DNA from: LZORAL124-50-18 sp051208045
GTDB taxonomy: Bacteria > Pseudomonadota > Gammaproteobacteria > Pseudomonadales > Oleiphilaceae
Direction of reading: 5' to 3'
Assembly: GCA_051208045.1 (NCBI GenBank)
Contig: JBPJFY010000002.1
Span: forward strand, 310,001-374,000
DNA: 64,000 nucleotides
Each line of letters begins with the position of its first letter. Position 1 is the stretch's first letter. A program made the position numbers and the translations under genes. Below are positions 41,265-49,647 of the stretch, one piece after another. Below the pieces are notes generated by a model. The model had not been told where the DNA came from. It worked only from the letters and a program-made list of their open reading frames with translations, and searched no databases.

Positions 41265-42353
41265 ATGTTGGGACTTCGACTGGAAAAACGGCCAACCGAC
41301 TCGAAACTCATGGCCTACCTGTCGCCGGTATTCGCCTTGGGCTTGACGCTCCTCACCGGTGGTGTGCTGTTTTCTTTATTGGGGCACGATCCCGCGCATG
41401 CGCTGACCGTATTTTTTCTCGGCGCGCTGGGCGACCTGTACGGGTGGACGGAGTTGGGGCTGAAAGTCGCGCCTCTGCTCCTGTGTGGCATGGGGTTAAT
41501 GCTGTGTTTCCGTGCCAAAGTGTGGAACATCGGCGCAGAAGGGCAGTTTATCCTTGGTGGTCTCGGCGGTGGCTATCTCGCGTTGGAAGTCATGCATCTG
41601 GAGGGCAGCTGGGTGTTGCCAGCGGTGCTGGTGTTTGGTGCGCTCTGCGGCATGGCGTGGGCGGGGATCACGGCCTGGTTAAAGACACGTTTTCACGCCA
41701 ATGAGATTCTCACGACCATCATGCTCAACTACATCGCTCTAAACTGGTTGCTCTATGGTGTGCATGGGCCATTGAAAGATCCGGACGGATTCAATTTCCC
41801 GGAATCGGCACTCTTCACCGATGTGGTGTTGCTCCCGACGATTTTTACTGATTATCGACTCAACATTAGTCTGTTTTTTGCGCTGGCCGCCATGGCAGTG
41901 GTGTGGGTGCTGTTGTCGCGCACCTTGTTAGGATTCCAGATTGCCGTGCTGGGCGAGGATGCATCGGCGGCACGCTTTGCCGGTTTTAAGGAGCGCAGAT
42001 TGATCTGGGTAGTGTTGCTGGCCTGTGGTGCTTTGTCCGGCTTGGCGGGTATTGCGGAAGTGACTGGCCCCGTGGGCCAGATTACGCCGCACATTGCACC
42101 GGGGTATGGCTATGCGGCCATCATCGTGGTGTTTTTGGGGCGTATGCATCCCCTGGGCATTCTGCTGGCCAGTACTTTGCTGGCCATGACGTACATGGGC
42201 GGGGAAATGGCGCAGATGGAACTGGCCTTACCCAAGTCGCTCACAGGATTGTTTCAAGGCATGCTGTTGTTTTACCTACTGGCGTGTGATCTTTTCATTG
42301 GGTATCGCCTGGTGCGTCAACCATCGTCTGTCTCCATTCCGGCGCGAGGCTGA
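41265..42353 (+). CDS. ABC importer permease 1
   Basis: A 362-residue permease of the BPD_transp_2 type with about nine membrane helices. It contains FRAKVWNIGAEGQFILGGLGGGY and FHANEILTTIMLNYIALNWLLYG, the conserved coupling regions of this nucleoside-importer branch. It starts 2 bases after the ATPase stop, with GGGAGG upstream. Partner of the permease that follows. Confidence 0.9.
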   Translation: MLGLRLEKRPTDSKLMAYLSPVFALGLTLLTGGVLFSLLGHDPAHALTVFFLGALGDLYGWTELGLKVAPLLLCGMGLMLCFRAKVWNIGAEGQFILGGLGGGYLALEVMHLEGSWVLPAVLVFGALCGMAWAGITAWLKTRFHANEILTTIMLNYIALNWLLYGVHGPLKDPDGFNFPESALFTDVVLLPTIFTDYRLNISLFFALAAMAVVWVLLSRTLLGFQIAVLGEDASAARFAGFKERRLIWVVLLACGALSGLAGIAEVTGPVGQITPHIAPGYGYAAIIVVFLGRMHPLGILLASTLLAMTYMGGEMAQMELALPKSLTGLFQGMLLFYLLACDLFIGYRLVRQPSSVSIPARG

Positions 42354-42362
42354 GGGCTTACT

Positions 42363-43289
42363 ATGGATATGGATCTCTTCGTAAACATTCTCTTCGCCAC
42401 GGTGCGCACCGGTACCCCATTGGTCCTGATCGCACTGGGTGAACTGGTGTGTGAAAAATCCGGCGTACTGAATCTCGGTCAGGAGGGTATGGTGCTGATG
42501 GGTGCAGTACTCGGCTTCATCACGTCCGTTGTCACTGGCCATATGGGATTGAGTCTCCTGGCAGCCACGCTGGCGGGCATGACCATGGCCGCACTGTTTG
42601 GCTTTCTCGCGATCTCGCTGGTCACCAATCAGGTGGCGACAGGGCTGGCTCTGACGATTTTCGGTACTGGATTGAGTGCTTTTCTCGGCGCAGATTATGT
42701 GGGTAAAGGCATTGAGGGTATAGCCGCCTGGCCCATCCCTGTTTTGAGCGAATTGCCGGTCGTGGGAAAAGTTCTGTTCTCCCATGATCCGCTGGTGTAT
42801 TTCAGCTGGGGGATGTTTGCGCTGGTTTTCTGGGTGTTTCGGTCCACCCGGCTGGGTCTGACGCTTCGCGCCGTGGGCGAACAGCCGGAGGCGGCCAATG
42901 CCATTGGGATCAAAGTGCTGGCCGTACGCTATGGTGCTGTACTGTTTGGGGGGGCGATGGCCGGACTGGCGGGGGCGTATCTCTCGCTGGCCTACACGCC
43001 GCTCTGGACGGAAGGCATGTCTGCAGGGCGGGGCTGGATCGCCTTGGCACTGGTGGTGTTTGCCAGCTGGAAGGCGGAACGCGTGTTGTTAGGCGCGTAC
43101 CTGTTTGGTTTTGCCAGTATTCTGCATTTGGTGTTGCAGGGCTTAGGATTTGAGGCGTCGCCGAACCTGTTGGCAATGTTGCCTTATGGCGCGACCATCG
43201 TGGTGTTGGTGGTACTGTCCAGTGATGTGGTGAAAGCCAGGCTGGCCACACCGTTGGCTCTGGGGCAGCCCTATCGCCCACCGGTTTAA
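42363..43289 (+). CDS. ABC importer permease 2
   Basis: A 308-residue permease with about eight membrane helices. The opening FATVRTGTPLVLIALGELVCEKSGVLNLGQEG and the later GLTLRAVGEQPEAANAIGI are typical of the second permease in BMP-type systems. It follows the first permease by 9 bases, and the two would form the membrane heterodimer. Confidence 0.9.
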   Translation: MDMDLFVNILFATVRTGTPLVLIALGELVCEKSGVLNLGQEGMVLMGAVLGFITSVVTGHMGLSLLAATLAGMTMAALFGFLAISLVTNQVATGLALTIFGTGLSAFLGADYVGKGIEGIAAWPIPVLSELPVVGKVLFSHDPLVYFSWGMFALVFWVFRSTRLGLTLRAVGEQPEAANAIGIKVLAVRYGAVLFGGAMAGLAGAYLSLAYTPLWTEGMSAGRGWIALALVVFASWKAERVLLGAYLFGFASILHLVLQGLGFEASPNLLAMLPYGATIVVLVVLSSDVVKARLATPLALGQPYRPPV

Positions 43290-43349
43290 CGATTTTTTCT
43301 ACCCCGCGTAGTGCGATTTTGATAAACGATTGAAAGGAGAAGAGGATCT

Positions 43350-44444
43350 ATGAAAGCAACAACGCACCGGCTGACCTCCTGGGTGGGTCGAATTCTGGTG
43401 GCCGCTCTGGCGGTGATGGGAGCCGCGGCGCAGGCAGAAGCACCGCTTAAAATTGGCTTTGTGTATGTCGGGCCAACGGGCGATGCCGGGTGGACCTACG
43501 CGCACGATGAAGGCCGAAAGTATATTGAGAAGCATCTGGGCGACCGTGTTCAAACCAGCTACGTCGAAAGCGTCGCAGAAGGGGCGGATGCCGAGCGTGT
43601 TATTCACCAGTTGGCGTCCAAGGGGCATGACCTGATATTTACGACGTCGTTCGGTTACATGAATCCTACTATCAAGGTCGCCAAGCGCTTTCCCAAGGTG
43701 AAATTTGAGCATTGCTCCGGGTACAAACGGAGTAAAAATGTGGGCACGTATTTTGAACGCGCCTACCAGGGCCGCTATCTGACCGGGCTCGTGGCGGGCA
43801 AAATGACCAAATCCAATGTGTTGGGGTATGTGGCGTCTTTCCCGATCCCCGAAGTAATTCGCGGTATCAATGCGTTCACCCGTGGCGCACAGGAAGTGAA
43901 TCCGGACATTAAGGTAAAAGTGGTGTGGGCCAGCACCTGGTATGATCCGGCAAAAGAACGGGAAGCGGCCGAAACACTCATTCTGCAAGGGGCGGATGTG
44001 CTTACGCAACATACGGATTCCGCCGCAGTGATCCAGGCGGCAGAAGCCAAAGGTGTCTGGGCCATCGGCTACAACTCGGACATGTCACCTTACGGTGAAA
44101 AAGCGCACCTCACTGCCTCCGTGCACAACTGGGGGCCGATGTATCTGGCAAAAGCACAAGCTGTACTGGACGGGACCTGGCAGTCGGAAGATTTGTGGCC
44201 AGGTCTGAAAGAAGGGGCAACGGAATTGGCACCGTTCAATGCCGCTGTGCCTGAGGAGGTGCGTGCACTGGTGGAACAGAAAAAGCAGATGATCAAAGAA
44301 GGGAAAATGCGCGTGTTTGACGGACCGCTGTTTAACCAGGATGGGCAGGAAGTCGTGGCTGCAGGCAAATCGCTCTCAGACCGGGATCTGTTGAAAATCT
44401 CCTGGTACATCAAAGGGGTGGAAGGCAAACTGCCTCAGTCCTGA
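43350..44444 (+). CDS. BMP-family periplasmic binding protein
   Basis: A 364-residue exported binding protein (signal to about residue 30, AQA-EA) of the BMP/PnrA-like family, with IGFVYVGPTGDAGWTYAHDEGR, FTTSFGYMNPTIKVA and AIGYNSDMSPYGEKAHLTASVHNWG. BMP proteins bind nucleosides or related purines. The 60-base gap from the permeases carries a strong AAAGGAGAAGAGG site, consistent with high expression of the binding protein. Confidence 0.92.
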   Translation: MKATTHRLTSWVGRILVAALAVMGAAAQAEAPLKIGFVYVGPTGDAGWTYAHDEGRKYIEKHLGDRVQTSYVESVAEGADAERVIHQLASKGHDLIFTTSFGYMNPTIKVAKRFPKVKFEHCSGYKRSKNVGTYFERAYQGRYLTGLVAGKMTKSNVLGYVASFPIPEVIRGINAFTRGAQEVNPDIKVKVVWASTWYDPAKEREAAETLILQGADVLTQHTDSAAVIQAAEAKGVWAIGYNSDMSPYGEKAHLTASVHNWGPMYLAKAQAVLDGTWQSEDLWPGLKEGATELAPFNAAVPEEVRALVEQKKQMIKEGKMRVFDGPLFNQDGQEVVAAGKSLSDRDLLKISWYIKGVEGKLPQS

Positions 44445-44537
44445 GGCATAACGCGGCAAAAGTCAGGTTTTAATTCTGCTTGGGGGATGCCGATTCATTT
44501 GATAAAATGACGGCATTGATTTCAAAACTGTGCGTCT

Positions 44538-44553
44538 GGTCAGCTTTTTGACC
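44538..44553. promoter_or_regulatory. everted half-sites upstream of the TetR gene
   Basis: GGTCA (44538-44542) and TGACC (44549-44553) are separated by 6 bases, the inverted order of the RutR-type dyad. It lies about 55 bases upstream of the regulator's ATG and could be an autoregulatory element, but the arrangement is not canonical. Confidence 0.25.
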
Positions 44554-44606
44554 TGAGTGGCGTGCAGATGCGTCTGCGTCAAACCAGTAGGAGAGGCCCA
44601 AAGCAC

Positions 44607-45284
44607 ATGGAAACCTGGAATATGGAGGAAAACAAAGTCGGCCGGATTCGGGAGAAAAACAGCCTGCTTATTTTGGAGGCCGCTGAAAAAGAGTTCGTGA
44701 AGCACGGCTATAAGGGGACCAGCATGCAATCCATCGCGGATGCGGCTGGCCTGCCCAAAGCCAATGTGCATTACTATTTCAAGAACAAGGCCAACCTCTA
44801 CAGTGCGGTGCTGGCGGACATTGCTGATCGCTGGAATGTCATTCTGGCGGAAATGACCGAGGAAGATAACCCAGCTGAAGTATTGGAGCACTACATTCGG
44901 GCCAAAGTCGATTTGGCCATTCAATTTCCGGCGGCGTCAAAGATTTTTGCCATGGAGATTATCCAGGGGGCCCCACACTTGAAGGAACACGTGCGTACGG
45001 AATTGCGGCAGTGGGTGCGCTCTCGCGTGCGTGTGATTCAAAGCTGGATTGATCAGGGAAAAATGGCCGCGGTTGACCCGCAGCACCTCATCTTTATGAT
45101 CTGGTCCACGACCCAGCACTACGCAGACTTTGAAACGCAGGTGCTCACCATCACCAATAAAATGGAATATGAGCCCGATGATGTGCGGCAGATTGCCGAT
45201 TTTCTCGTGCACATGATACTGACCGGGTGCGGCTTGAAGCCACCCCCCCGTCTGGAAGGTGGGCAACTTCATTTCCCTGAATGA
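44607..45284 (+). CDS. RutR-like TetR family regulator
   Basis: A 225-residue TetR regulator. The N-terminal helix-turn-helix covers about residues 18-65 (ILEAAEKEFVKHGYKGTSMQSIADAAGLPKANVHYYFKNK). The C-terminal part (FAMEIIQGAPHLKEHVRTELRQWVRSRVRVIQSWI, then FMIWSTTQHYADFETQV) fits the RutR/YcdC-type ligand domain, which in RutR binds pyrimidines. Location between the importer and deaminase genes suggests that it controls purine import and degradation. An AGGAGAGG site is 12 or so bases upstream of the ATG. Confidence 0.85.
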   Translation: METWNMEENKVGRIREKNSLLILEAAEKEFVKHGYKGTSMQSIADAAGLPKANVHYYFKNKANLYSAVLADIADRWNVILAEMTEEDNPAEVLEHYIRAKVDLAIQFPAASKIFAMEIIQGAPHLKEHVRTELRQWVRSRVRVIQSWIDQGKMAAVDPQHLIFMIWSTTQHYADFETQVLTITNKMEYEPDDVRQIADFLVHMILTGCGLKPPPRLEGGQLHFPE

Positions 45285-45346
45285 GATAGCCATGATGGCT
45301 TTGTTGGCAGATTAACACCGAAGGATTGAGTCACTGCCATTTGAAT

Positions 45347-45366
45347 ACCGGAATGTTCCGGTTTTT
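45347..45366 (+). terminator. intrinsic terminator after the TetR gene
   Basis: ACCGGAA and TTCCGGT are adjacent inverted arms (45347-45362), separated by only TG and followed by a T-tract. It would end transcripts of the regulator before the 8-oxoguanine deaminase gene. The tight loop means that the inner pairs probably open. Confidence 0.5.
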
Positions 45367-45396
45367 CCAGTGACGCATAAGAGGTGTTGAACGTTC

Positions 45397-46776
45397 ATGA
45401 CGATAGCGAGAAATTCGAAAACGTGGTGGCTGAAAAATCCACTGGCCATTTTTACAGCCAACCCTGAGGACGCCCGTGGTGGGTTGGTGGTCTCAGGTGA
45501 CAAAATTGTTGAACTGGTGCCACTGGGCGCTACGCCAGACACCCCGGTGGATACCGTCTGGGATGCTCGGCATCATGTGCTGATTCCGGGGTTGATCAAT
45601 ACGCATCACCACCTGTACCAGACACTCACGCGAGCCTATCCGCCTGCGCTGAACAAGGCACTCTTTCCGTGGTTGAATACGCTTTATCCGGTGTGGGCGG
45701 GCTTACAGCCTGAGATGTTGGCTGCTGCCACAGAACTGGGGTTGGCTGAACTGATGTTGTCTGGCTGCAGTACGATTGCCGATCACCATTACCTCTATCC
45801 GGAAGCGGTGCTGGATGCTATGGCAATTCAGGTCGAGGCCGCACGTGCACTCGGTTGCCGCGTCACATTAACCCGTGGCAGCATGAGCCTGGGAAAAGCT
45901 CAGGGGGGCCTGCCACCGCAGTCCGTGGTGCAGTCGGATGCAGACATCCTCGAAGACTGCGCGCGTGTCATTCAGCGGTTTCATGACCGAAGCGCTTCGG
46001 CATTTGTTCAAATTGCGCTCGCCCCCTGCTCCCCCTTTTCTGTTTCACGCGAGTTAATGACCCAGACGGCAGTGCTGGCGAAGTCGCAGGGGGTGCGTTT
46101 ACATACGCATCTGGCTGAAACCGAAGACGAAACGGTTTTTTGTGAACGGATGTTTGGTGAGCGCCCGCTGGACTATCTGGAGGCGACCGGATGGCTGAAT
46201 GAACAGGTGTGGCTCGCCCACGGCATTCATTTCAACCGCGATGAACTGGCACGATTGGCGAAGCACGGTGTGGGGATTGCGCATTGTCCCTCTTCCAATA
46301 TGGTGTTGGCGTCCGGCATTTGTCGAACGAAGGAGTTTGAGGGGCTGGGCGGCGTGATTGGTTTGGCGGTGGATGGCTCTGCCTCGAACGACGGTTCGAA
46401 TATGATGCAGGAAGTCCGGCAGGCACTGTTGATCAACCGTCTGCGCTATGCGGCGGATGAGGTGACGCATCAGGATGTGTTGTATTGGGCCACCAAAGGC
46501 GGCGCCCGGTTGTTGGGGCGGGATGAGCTTGGAGAATTTGCTGCGGGTAAACAGGCGGACATCGCCTGTTTCTCCCTGGATGCGCCGCGATTCTCCGGTG
46601 CGCATGATCCGTTGGCGGCGTTGGTGCTCTGTGGTGCGCACGCCGTCGACCGGCTCATGATCGGTGGTGCCTGGCGGGTGATGGATGGCGTTTTGGTGGG
46701 GCCGGATCTGCAGGCCATTCAGGCTCGGCATCGCTTGCAGGCAGAACGGCTGGTGGCAGGGTGCACCACTGGTTGA
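45397..46776 (+). CDS. 8-oxoguanine deaminase
   Basis: A 459-residue amidohydrolase. The opening WWLKNPLAIFT, GLVVSGDKIVELV, LIPGLINTHHHLYQTLTRAYPPALN and FPWLNTLYPVW match the 8-oxoguanine deaminase branch. That enzyme converts 8-oxoguanine directly to urate and ammonia. Metal ligands are in NTHHH, LHTHLAETEDE, LAHGIHF and AVDGSASND. An AAGAGGTG site precedes the ATG. Its product would enter the PuuD pathway encoded on the opposite strand. Confidence 0.88.
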   Translation: MTIARNSKTWWLKNPLAIFTANPEDARGGLVVSGDKIVELVPLGATPDTPVDTVWDARHHVLIPGLINTHHHLYQTLTRAYPPALNKALFPWLNTLYPVWAGLQPEMLAAATELGLAELMLSGCSTIADHHYLYPEAVLDAMAIQVEAARALGCRVTLTRGSMSLGKAQGGLPPQSVVQSDADILEDCARVIQRFHDRSASAFVQIALAPCSPFSVSRELMTQTAVLAKSQGVRLHTHLAETEDETVFCERMFGERPLDYLEATGWLNEQVWLAHGIHFNRDELARLAKHGVGIAHCPSSNMVLASGICRTKEFEGLGGVIGLAVDGSASNDGSNMMQEVRQALLINRLRYAADEVTHQDVLYWATKGGARLLGRDELGEFAAGKQADIACFSLDAPRFSGAHDPLAALVLCGAHAVDRLMIGGAWRVMDGVLVGPDLQAIQARHRLQAERLVAGCTTG

Positions 46777-46805
46777 GATGAGGGAATGAGAAAAAGAGGA
46801 TTAAC

Positions 46806-47282
46806 ATGAGTAAATACGAGCGGGATTTTTTTGTCTCCTGGGAAGAACTGCACAAGGCGGGCAGAATGCTGGCGCTCAAGTTGCATGATCTCGGCCAGTG
46901 GCAAGGTATTATCGCTGTAACACGCGGAGGGCTGGTACCTGCTGCCATCATCGCGCGTGAGTTGAATATTCGGTTGATCGAGACCATCTGCATCTCCAGC
47001 TATGCTGGCCAGAGCCAGCAAGGTTTTCAACTCAGAAAATTCCCGACGATTCCAGACGGAGGCAAGCATTGGCTGATCATCGATGACCTGGTGGACACCG
47101 GAAAAACCGCGGCGGAAGTTCGCGCACAGTTACCCAGGGCTCACTTCGCGACCATCTATGCCAAGCCTCAGGGGCTGGAGTATGTGGACAGTTATGTGGA
47201 GGAGGTCACCCAGAATACCTGGATACGTTTTCCCTGGGACATGCAGCTGAGTTATGCCGACCCGATCGTCAAAGGCGGTTGA
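46806..47282 (+). CDS. gpt: xanthine phosphoribosyltransferase
   Basis: A 158-residue type I phosphoribosyltransferase that salvages xanthine and guanine to nucleotides. The opening KYERDFFVSWEELHKAGRMLA, the AVTRGGLVPAAIIARELNIR loop and the PRPP-binding WLIIDDLVDTGKTA are diagnostic of Gpt. It follows the deaminase by 29 bases and gives the cell the salvage alternative to degradation at the xanthine branch point. Confidence 0.93.
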   Translation: MSKYERDFFVSWEELHKAGRMLALKLHDLGQWQGIIAVTRGGLVPAAIIARELNIRLIETICISSYAGQSQQGFQLRKFPTIPDGGKHWLIIDDLVDTGKTAAEVRAQLPRAHFATIYAKPQGLEYVDSYVEEVTQNTWIRFPWDMQLSYADPIVKGG

Positions 47283-47452
47283 GGATCGACGACGGTTGAC
47301 GATCAATGTCGGCTGAACATGCGCCCGCTATTCCTCTGCTACACTTATAATCGCTGCTAACTATATTAGAGCATTCTGAAAGTGGTTGTGAGTGTCCGTT
47401 TCAACGGATGGTCTGTATCGCAACTTTTGGTCCATCCTTGGAGGATACCCAA

Positions 47453-48235
47453 TTGTCGCCCCTCATGCTGTTTGCGCTCATCACGTTTCCGCTGTCAGCG
47501 CTGGCTGAATCTCCGCCAGCCTCTGTTCCGTCGGAATCTGTTTCGGCTGCGCCGGGTCCGGGCACGCTGCCAGTGGTTCACATCGTGACGGAGAATTACC
47601 CTCCTTATGAGATGGACCCGCCGGTCAACGGTCTGCGTGGCTTTGACTATGACGTGGTGACAGCGGCCTTCACGGAAGTTGGTTATCAGGCCAACATTGA
47701 ATTTGCTTCCTGGTCGCGCGCGCTGGCGTTAGTGAAGCGAGGAGAGCGCGTGGCACTGCTGACCTGTGCGTATAAGGAAGATCGGGCACAGTGGTTTCAC
47801 TATTCCGATGCGATCAGTAGCTTCACTATCGGCTTTTACACCCGCGGGCACCATGAGGGGGTCATTCCCACCGCCATCTCGGATGTGAAAGATGCCCGCG
47901 TGGCCTCGGTGCTGGACTATGCCAGCCTGAAGGAGCTGCAAAATGCGGGCATTGACGCGCAAGCCCCGAAATCCACGGAAGTTGCCCTGCAACAACTGGT
48001 GGACCGGAAATGGTTCGATTACTTGTATCTCGGCCAGGAAGCCACGGACTTCGTGGCTGCGCAAATCAATATGGCACACCGGATACGTTTTCACCCCGTG
48101 AGCAAGGAAGACTTTCATTTATGCTTCAGTCGTGCGGTGGATGGCGTGGAGGATGTCATGGGGTCCTTCAATCAAGGGCTGACCCAGGTGCGTGAAAAGG
48201 GGATTTACGCGAGCATTCATAAGCGGTATCGTTAA
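47453..48235 (+). CDS. periplasmic solute-binding protein (SBP_bac_3 type)
   Basis: A 260-residue exported protein. The start is taken as TTG at 47453 because GGAGG lies 8 bases upstream and it gives a short signal peptide (LMLFALITFPLSALAES). A longer frame from 47408 would bury the signal. The body has VTENYPPYEM, LRGFDYDVVTAAFTEVGY and LLTCAYKEDRAQWFHYSDAI, typical of amino-acid-type binding proteins. No transporter genes are adjacent, so it is an orphan binding or sensory protein. Confidence 0.82.
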   Translation: MSPLMLFALITFPLSALAESPPASVPSESVSAAPGPGTLPVVHIVTENYPPYEMDPPVNGLRGFDYDVVTAAFTEVGYQANIEFASWSRALALVKRGERVALLTCAYKEDRAQWFHYSDAISSFTIGFYTRGHHEGVIPTAISDVKDARVASVLDYASLKELQNAGIDAQAPKSTEVALQQLVDRKWFDYLYLGQEATDFVAAQINMAHRIRFHPVSKEDFHLCFSRAVDGVEDVMGSFNQGLTQVREKGIYASIHKRYR

Positions 48236-48260
48236 AAGACGGTAAAATAGCGGAGGTTGT

Positions 48261-49448
48261 ATGCGCGCCTTAATTCTGCTCCTGCTCAGTACGCTCGGAT
48301 TGCTTGGCTGTCAAACCGCGCCCGATCGCTCGGTGGTCATCACGCCGCTCTTGTTATCTGAAGCAGAGTCACTGTTCCCACTGTCGTCAGCGGTGGAATC
48401 CCATGATGAGGTGTTTCAAGCCTCTGAAGACATCAAGCGCTTTGTGCGTACTCATATCAGCTACGGTTCGGCGAGCAGCCATGATCGATTTGAGCGCCTG
48501 ATAAAAGCGCTCTCCGACGATGATTTGTTGGCCATGGAGTACGATAGTCTGGAAACGTTATCGGCATCGCAAAGCTTTCAGCGTTTGCGCGGTAACTGCC
48601 TGTCACTCTCAATCCTTGCCTACACCCTGGCCAAAGAAGCCGGGTTGCAGGCAGACTTCTACGAGCCGGAAGTGCCGTATGTCTGGGATGAGCAGGGGGC
48701 ATACCACTTCCTCACCCGGCACATCAGCGTGAAAGTATATGCGAACACACAAACCCAATGGCCCATCAGCTCTGCGTTTGTCGATTTCAGCGGTAATCCC
48801 AGCCTGCGTTTCCTGCCCAAAGCAAGGTTGGCGACCGAGACTGTCCTGGCTATGTTCTATAACAATCGCGCGGCGGATGCGCTGGCCCGTGAGCGTTTTC
48901 ACGAAGCCTTTGCTTACGGCAGACAGGCCATTGCTGCTGACCCGGATTTTGCGCCACCGTACAACACGTTAGGCTTGCTGTTCAAACGCATGGGCCGTGT
49001 GGATCTGGCGGAAAACGCCTTTCGACATGGGCTCATGCGGGACCGGGATAACTATGCTTTGCTCAGCTCTCTGCATTGGACATTGCAACAGTCCGGCAAT
49101 GCCGATGACCAGGTGGAAGCAGCGTATCTGAGGGCAGAGCGCAAACAAAAAAATCCTTTTGAGCTGGCCGTGAAAGCCGAACGCGCATATGAGCGTGCAC
49201 AGTACCATAAATCGATTCGGCTTTACCAAAAGGCCATCGATCAAACCGCCTACGTGCACGGTTTCTACTTTGGTATTGCGCGCAGTCTGGTGGCCATGGG
49301 TCAATATGAACGCGCCTCGAAATTTATGGTGGTGGCGCAGTCCCTCAGCACCACCTTTGCTCAGCAAAAACTGTATGCCCGTAAAGTGGAGTTGCTGAAG
49401 CGAGCGCTGAATGGACCTGGCGCTAGCTCTTTGATGGAAGGATCCTGA
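48261..49448 (+). CDS. transglutaminase-like TPR lipoprotein
   Basis: A 395-residue lipoprotein (LLGC, Cys17). An N-terminal transglutaminase-like domain has the catalytic-type RGNCLSLSILAYTLA, later TRHISVKV and VDFSGN, giving a Cys-His-Asp order. From about residue 205 tetratricopeptide repeats follow (NRAADALARERFHEAFAYGRQAI, YNTLGLLFKRMGRVDLAENAF). GGAGG precedes the ATG. Such proteins may act on peptides or cell-wall proteins; the substrate is unknown. It follows the solute-binding gene by 25 bases. Confidence 0.8.
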   Translation: MRALILLLLSTLGLLGCQTAPDRSVVITPLLLSEAESLFPLSSAVESHDEVFQASEDIKRFVRTHISYGSASSHDRFERLIKALSDDDLLAMEYDSLETLSASQSFQRLRGNCLSLSILAYTLAKEAGLQADFYEPEVPYVWDEQGAYHFLTRHISVKVYANTQTQWPISSAFVDFSGNPSLRFLPKARLATETVLAMFYNNRAADALARERFHEAFAYGRQAIAADPDFAPPYNTLGLLFKRMGRVDLAENAFRHGLMRDRDNYALLSSLHWTLQQSGNADDQVEAAYLRAERKQKNPFELAVKAERAYERAQYHKSIRLYQKAIDQTAYVHGFYFGIARSLVAMGQYERASKFMVVAQSLSTTFAQQKLYARKVELLKRALNGPGASSLMEGS

Positions 49449-49647
49449 TACCGGGTGGCACCGGTAGAGGATTGAGCGCAATTGGAGTGTACTTGTGATG
49501 GCGTGTACCTAAGTGGAGTGCACAGAGTGGTCTGAGCGGGTCACACTCGGTTTGTCGCAGATACATTTCCGCTCATCGAATCTTCCTTGAGACGAATTCG
49601 GGAGTCGTGATACTTTTTCCGATTGCCCAGAGCGAGTAATCAGGTCG

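Noticed and set aside
41072..41704. A 210-codon frame spanning the importer ATPase and permease boundary
   Set aside because: It is out of frame with two well-conserved ABC genes and has no recognisable content.
47346..47351. TATAAT hexamer upstream of the solute-binding gene
   Set aside because: A perfect -10 by sequence, but no -35 at suitable spacing. The only TTGACG is about 50 bases away, so I do not call a promoter.
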